From contig JAPOZF010000819.1 in assembly GCA_026706165.1 (NCBI GenBank), forward strand, positions 1 to 9,757: a stretch of DNA of 9,757 bases. The letters run 5' to 3'. This document shows positions 6,093 to 9,757 of this stretch, piece after piece. The notes below the pieces were generated by a model. That model searched no databases. It was not told the origin of the DNA and worked only from the letters and a program-made list of their open reading frames with translations. Position numbers and translations under genes: made by a program. This DNA is from Gemmatimonadota bacterium. Its GTDB lineage: Bacteria > Latescibacterota > UBA2968 > UBA8231. Numbering within the stretch: the stretch's first letter is position 1; every line of letters begins with the position of its first letter.

Positions 6093-7423
6093 GAGGCCGC
6101 CCTGTCTTCGCCGCCGGCTCCGTAGCGGCTGCCGGTCTGGTGGATGTTGATCACCCTGGCCGGGTCGAGCCCGTGTTCGCGCTCGAGGATTTCCTCGAGG
6201 CGGGCGATGATTTCGGGCGTCAGCAGGTGCTCGACCTCGTCGGCCGCCCGGTCGACGTGGTCGGGGGCGAGGATGTCGCGGTAGACGAGGAAGTGTTCCC
6301 ACAGGCGGTGCGACTTGACGACGAAGGTCGCCTCGGACATCCCCGCCACTGTCAGCTCGATGCCGCCGTTCCCGGCCCCGGCGAGGCCGGCGCGCCCCAG
6401 CCCCTTCGCCTCGGCTCGTACGCGGTCCGTATCCCAGCCCAGCTCGGCGGCGATCTCGCCGACGGAAAACCGCTGGCGGCCGGGATGCGCCTCGAGCAGC
6501 TCGATCACTGCCCGCAGGAAATGGTGGCGCCGCTCGCGGCGCTCGTTGGCGCGCCGCCGGCGCAGCCGCGCCAGGATTCCGCGCCGGGGGCCGAAGACTG
6601 CCGACAACAGGAAGAACCCGGTCGCCACCATGACCATCACCGGCCCGGTCGGCAGGCGCGGGGCCATGGCGCTCAGGCAGGTACCGGCGATACCGGAAAG
6701 ACCTCCGAAGAGGGCGGCGGTCAGCACCATCCGGTGCAGGCGCTCGGTCCAGAAGCGGGCGGCCACTGCCGGGGTGATCAGCATGGCGGCGATCAGCACC
6801 ACTCCGACCGCCTGCAGTCCGACCATGACCGTCATCACGATCAGGCCCATCAGGGCGAGGTCGACGGCGCGCACCGGAAAACCGAGGGACTGCAGGAAGC
6901 CCGGGTCGAAGATCAGGGCCTTGAACTCCTTGTAGAGCAACAGCAGGACGGCGATGATGGCGAGGCTCATCGCGGCCATGACGAGGATGTCCTCCCTGAC
7001 GATGGCCGCGGCCTGGCCGAACAGGAACTTGTCGAGGCCGCTCTGGTTGCCGACGCGGCTGCGCTGGATGTGGGTGAGCAGGACGATGCCGCCCCCGAAA
7101 AAGACCGAGAGCACGATGCCGATGGCGGAGTCGGCCTTGAGGCGCGTGTGGTGGACGACGAAATGGATGACCAGCATGCCGGCCACCCCGGTGGCGGTGG
7201 CCCCGGCGATCAGCACCGGCAGCGACTTGCTGCCTGTCAACATGAAGGCGAGGGCGACGCCGGGAAGAGCGGCGTGCGCCAGGGCGTCACCCATCAGGCT
7301 TCGGCGCCGGAGGACGGCGAAGGTCCCCAGCATGCCGCCGGTGGCGCCGATGAGAAGAGAGCCGGCGAGGACGAAGCGCACGTTGGCGTCGCCGAGCGCA
7401 AGGACTTCCCAGGGTGCCGTCAT
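6089..7423 (-). CDS. Metal ABC transporter permease 1 fused to DtxR/MntR-like regulator domain
   Basis: A 444-residue fusion. Residues about 1-283 form an ABC-3-family Mn/Fe/Zn permease, with LGTFAVLRRRSLMGDALAHAALPG near the N-terminus, IFDPGFLQSLGF for ATPase contact and VGVVLIAAMLITPAVAARFW. After a basic linker (RLRRRRANERRERR, 287-299), residues about 300-368 look like a full winged helix: helix HFLRAVIELLEAHPG, SVGEIAAELGWDTDRVRAEAKGL as helix-turn-helix, then ELTVAG. Residues 369-430 resemble the DtxR/MntR dimerisation domain (SHRLWEHFL, ADEVEHLLTPEI). H372, D395, E398 and H399 align with MntR ligands H77, E99, E102 and H103; the D8 and E11 ligands seem changed. The arrangement is that of chlamydial YtgC-YtgR, whose tail is released as an iron-dependent repressor. 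The ATG lies 12 bases after the ATPase stop codon, in the same frame, so no earlier start is possible; GGGAGG directly abuts it. Confidence 0.93.
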   Translation of the reverse strand: MTAPWEVLALGDANVRFVLAGSLLIGATGGMLGTFAVLRRRSLMGDALAHAALPGVALAFMLTGSKSLPVLIAGATATGVAGMLVIHFVVHHTRLKADSAIGIVLSVFFGGGIVLLTHIQRSRVGNQSGLDKFLFGQAAAIVREDILVMAAMSLAIIAVLLLLYKEFKALIFDPGFLQSLGFPVRAVDLALMGLIVMTVMVGLQAVGVVLIAAMLITPAVAARFWTERLHRMVLTAALFGGLSGIAGTCLSAMAPRLPTGPVMVMVATGFFLLSAVFGPRRGILARLRRRRANERRERRHHFLRAVIELLEAHPGRQRFSVGEIAAELGWDTDRVRAEAKGLGRAGLAGAGNGGIELTVAGMSEATFVVKSHRLWEHFLVYRDILAPDHVDRAADEVEHLLTPEIIARLEEILEREHGLDPARVINIHQTGSRYGAGGEDRAAS

Positions 7424-7432
7424 CCTCCCGGA

Positions 7433-8238
<806 letters not shown>

Positions 8239-8242
<4 letters not shown>

Positions 8243-9186
8243 TCAAGGGCCTCGACGATGGTGTCGACGTTGGACCGCACCATGCCGGCGTAGGTGTCGG
8301 CGCCGCTGCCGGACCCCCCCATGGCGTCGGAGTAGAGGGTGCCGCCGATGACGACCTCGTGGCCGCGGGCGAGACAGCCCTCGCGCACGGCGTTGATCGA
8401 ACGCTCGGGCACGCTGCTTTCGACGAAGATCGCCGGCACGCGGCGGGCGACGATGAGGTCGACGAGGTGGCGCACGTCGGCGACTCCGTACTCGGCCACG
8501 GTCGAGATCCCCTGCAGCCCGACGACGTCGATTCCGTAGGCGCGGCCGAAATAGCCGAAGGCATCGTGGGCGGTGACCAGCACCCGCCGTTCCTCCGGGA
8601 TCTGCCCCAGGCGCTCGCGCACCCAGGCATCGAGCCCGGCGAGCTCGGAGCCGTACCTCGCCCCGTTGGCCTCGAACAGGGAGGCCCCCTCGGGGTCCGC
8701 CTTCGACAGGGCGGCGACGACGACGCCGATCGTCGACCGCCACATGTCGACGTCGAACCAGATGTGGGGGTCGTAGTTGCCGTCGAACCCGGCGGGCTTG
8801 CGCAGCTGCTCCTCGGGAACCGCGCTCGAGACGGCGACCACCGTCACGGTGCGGGCCATCTTGCGGAAGATCTCGTCGAGCTTGCCCTCGAGGAAGAGGC
8901 CGTTGTAGAAGATGACGCGCGCCGCGGTCAGGTGTTCGAGGTCTCCCCGGGTCGCCTTGTAGTAGTGGGGATCGACGCCGGGTCCCATCAGGCCGGTCAC
9001 CTCGACCCGCGAGCCGCCGACCTCGGCGACCAGATCGGCGACCATACCGGTGGTCGCCACCACCTTGAGGCGGTCAGGGGGGGACTGGCCGGGTTCGACC
9101 CGAGGATCGCCGCATCCGGCCATGCAGGCCGCGGCGATGGCGGCAGCGGCGATTGCCGCGATTGTTCCAGAAGGCTGTGTACCCAT
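8239..9186 (-). CDS. Metal-binding lipoprotein of ABC importer (TroA/ZnuA/MntC family)
   Basis: The 315-residue substrate-binding protein captures metal outside the inner membrane and delivers it to the permeases. A signal segment of alanine/isoleucine ends in a lipobox MAGC with C25 as lipidated cysteine. Predicted metal ligands are H74 (VDPHYYKATRGD), H141 (YDPHIWFDV), H207 (TAHDAFGYFGRAYG) and D287 (GTLYSDAMG), the His-His-His-Asp set of TroA-type proteins. PsaA/MntC-type Mn proteins usually have Glu third. The ATG at 9186 is preferred: it has GGAAAG upstream, and the only earlier start, a GTG at 9216, coincides with the predicted transcription start. The GTG start would add ten residues including two lysines and give a more normal charged n-region, so it stays an alternative. 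It is the first gene of a four-gene importer operon. Confidence 0.93.
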
Positions 9187-9222
9187 TTTCTTTCCAGTGG
9201 TGGGGGATGAAAGCACGGCGAC

Positions 9223-9242
9223 AATTTAGTCTTGGCTAAATT
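9223..9242. promoter_or_regulatory. 20-bp palindromic operator (DtxR/MntR-like) of the importer operon
   Basis: AATTTAGTCTTGGCTAAATT is a near-perfect dyad: seven-base arms AATTTAG/CTAAATT around a six-base centre that itself keeps a C-G pair. It covers the -10 and spacer of the importer promoter. TTAG...CTAA arms of about this size and spacing resemble operators of DtxR-family metalloregulators (DtxR, ScaR/SloR, TroR). This is a likeness, not a consensus match. The natural candidate binder is the DtxR-like tail encoded in the same operon. Confidence 0.72.
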
Positions 9243-9251
9243 TAAAGTCAA
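9223..9251 (-). promoter_or_regulatory. Sigma70-type promoter of the metal importer operon
   Basis: On the - strand TTGACT (9246-9251, five of six to the -35 consensus) is separated by exactly 17 bases from TAAATT (9223-9228, four of six to the -10). Transcription would start close to 9216, leaving a leader of about 30 bases before the ATG at 9186. The palindrome overlaps the -10, a classical repressor arrangement. Between this promoter and the gene at 9425 I found no convincing + strand promoter. Confidence 0.72.
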
Positions 9252-9424
9252 CGACCAGCTAGTTGCCCGATCTTCGAGGGGATCGCACTGTTCGGTGGCC
9301 AAGCCGGGTTCCGGGGAAAGCGCCCAGGCCCTCCCGGTGCCGGGTCTCCTCCCCGCGCCTGTCTCGGGAGGGGTGGTACCGCAGGAGAAGCCGGCTGCAC
9401 AGACCGTTGACCGGAGAAAAGAGG

Positions 9425-9757
9425 ATGAACCGACTGCATGCGACCGCCGCGGTGCTGGCGGCGGCCCTGTCGCCCGCCGGGGCGCAGGATTTCTACGCGC
9501 ACTGGGGGGATGGACGCGCCGAGCTCTCGGGCTACCGCATCGAGCAGCCCCGCTACGGAGAGTCGAGAGAGGCGTACGGTGTCATGATCTTCGTCACCGA
9601 AGACCTGAACGCCGGCACCGGTATCAAGGTGGAGTCGCCGACGCCGGCGGCCGACCGCGTCTACGTCCTCAAGCTCAACAACGTGCTGAAGTTCACGACC
9701 GGTATCTACGACTACTCGGTGATGACGTCGGTGTTCAGCGCCGTGGAGCCGCGCACC
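9425..9757 (+). CDS. Secreted protein of unknown function, 5' part (cut by window end)
   Basis: The first 111 codons of an open frame running off the right edge. The ATG is preceded by GGAG eight bases upstream (GGAGAAAAGAGG-ATG). The N-terminus looks like a signal peptide: R3, an alanine/leucine core (ATAAVLAAALSP) and a cleavage-like AGA-QD at about 20/21. The mature part has WGDGRAELSGYRI, PRYGESREAYGVMIFVTED, VLKLNNVLKFTTGIYDYSV and MTSVF. This pattern recalls a family of exported proteins often labelled 'septum formation inhibitor Maf' in databases, a name that does not fit since no Maf nucleotide-pyrophosphatase motif is present. The recollection is from memory and unverified; function unknown. 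It is divergent from the importer operon with a 238-base intergenic region. Confidence 0.75.
   Translation, partial: MNRLHATAAVLAAALSPAGAQDFYAHWGDGRAELSGYRIEQPRYGESREAYGVMIFVTEDLNAGTGIKVESPTPAADRVYVLKLNNVLKFTTGIYDYSVMTSVFSAVEPRT

Noticed and set aside
4551..6125. + strand open frame opposite permease 2 starting in the feo operator
   Set aside because: No domain, begins inside regulatory DNA, and mirrors a real gene in high-GC sequence.
6093..6302. Upstream extension of the permease 2 frame to 6302
   Set aside because: It overlaps the conserved regulator tail of permease 1 and encodes Arg/Pro-rich sequence; the GTG at 6092 gives the family N-terminus.
9339..9375. GC-rich inverted repeats (CCCGG/CCGGG and CTCCCG/CGGGAG) before the gene at 9425
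   Set aside because: Such short repeats are expected by chance at this GC content, and no promoter or riboswitch pattern accompanies them.

Overview
This is a high-GC (clearly above 60%, by eye) bacterial chromosomal window. It has tightly packed genes, many GTG/ATG starts, and 4-bp stop/start overlaps. The only AT-rich islands are two short promoter/operator regions. FeoAB, a lipoprotein-anchored metal-binding protein and ordinary housekeeping neighbours suggest a free-living, probably Gram-negative organism. The lineage cannot be fixed from sequence alone; a delta-proteobacterial-type (Desulfuromonas-like) or planctomycete-type genome is a guess. No RNA gene, insertion sequence, CRISPR array or phage gene was seen.

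Left block (1-1556, + strand): the 3' part of dprA (the start lies outside the window), coupled through an ATGA overlap to a TauD/TfdA-type Fe(II)/2-oxoglutarate dioxygenase. A 225-bp convergent intergenic region (1557-1781) with hairpins follows.

Central block (1782-9186, all - strand): two metal-import operons, each preceded by an AT-rich palindromic operator over a sigma70-like promoter. (a) feoA-feoB plus a small single-membrane-segment protein, for ferrous iron uptake. The promoter and interlocked TGTTTG/CAAACA half-sites lie at 4554-4631. (b) A four-gene Mn/Fe/Zn-type ABC importer in the order binding protein, ATPase, permease 1, permease 2. Its promoter sits in a 20-bp near-perfect palindrome at 9223-9242. 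Adjacent importer genes overlap by 4 bp or are 9 bp apart, so they form one transcript.

The standout is that both importer permeases carry a C-terminal DtxR/MntR-like regulator domain. The order A-B-C-D and the fusion on the first permease match the chlamydial ytgABCD locus. There the YtgC-YtgR fusion is known to be cleaved to release an iron-dependent repressor. Here the second permease has a tail too, with the DNA-binding half apparently worn down but the metal-ligand/dimerisation half preserved. No free-standing metalloregulator is visible, so the tails are candidate regulators of the palindrome upstream of their own operon and perhaps of the feo operon.

Right end (9425-9757, + strand): the start of a secreted protein of unknown function, divergent from the importer operon and cut by the window edge.
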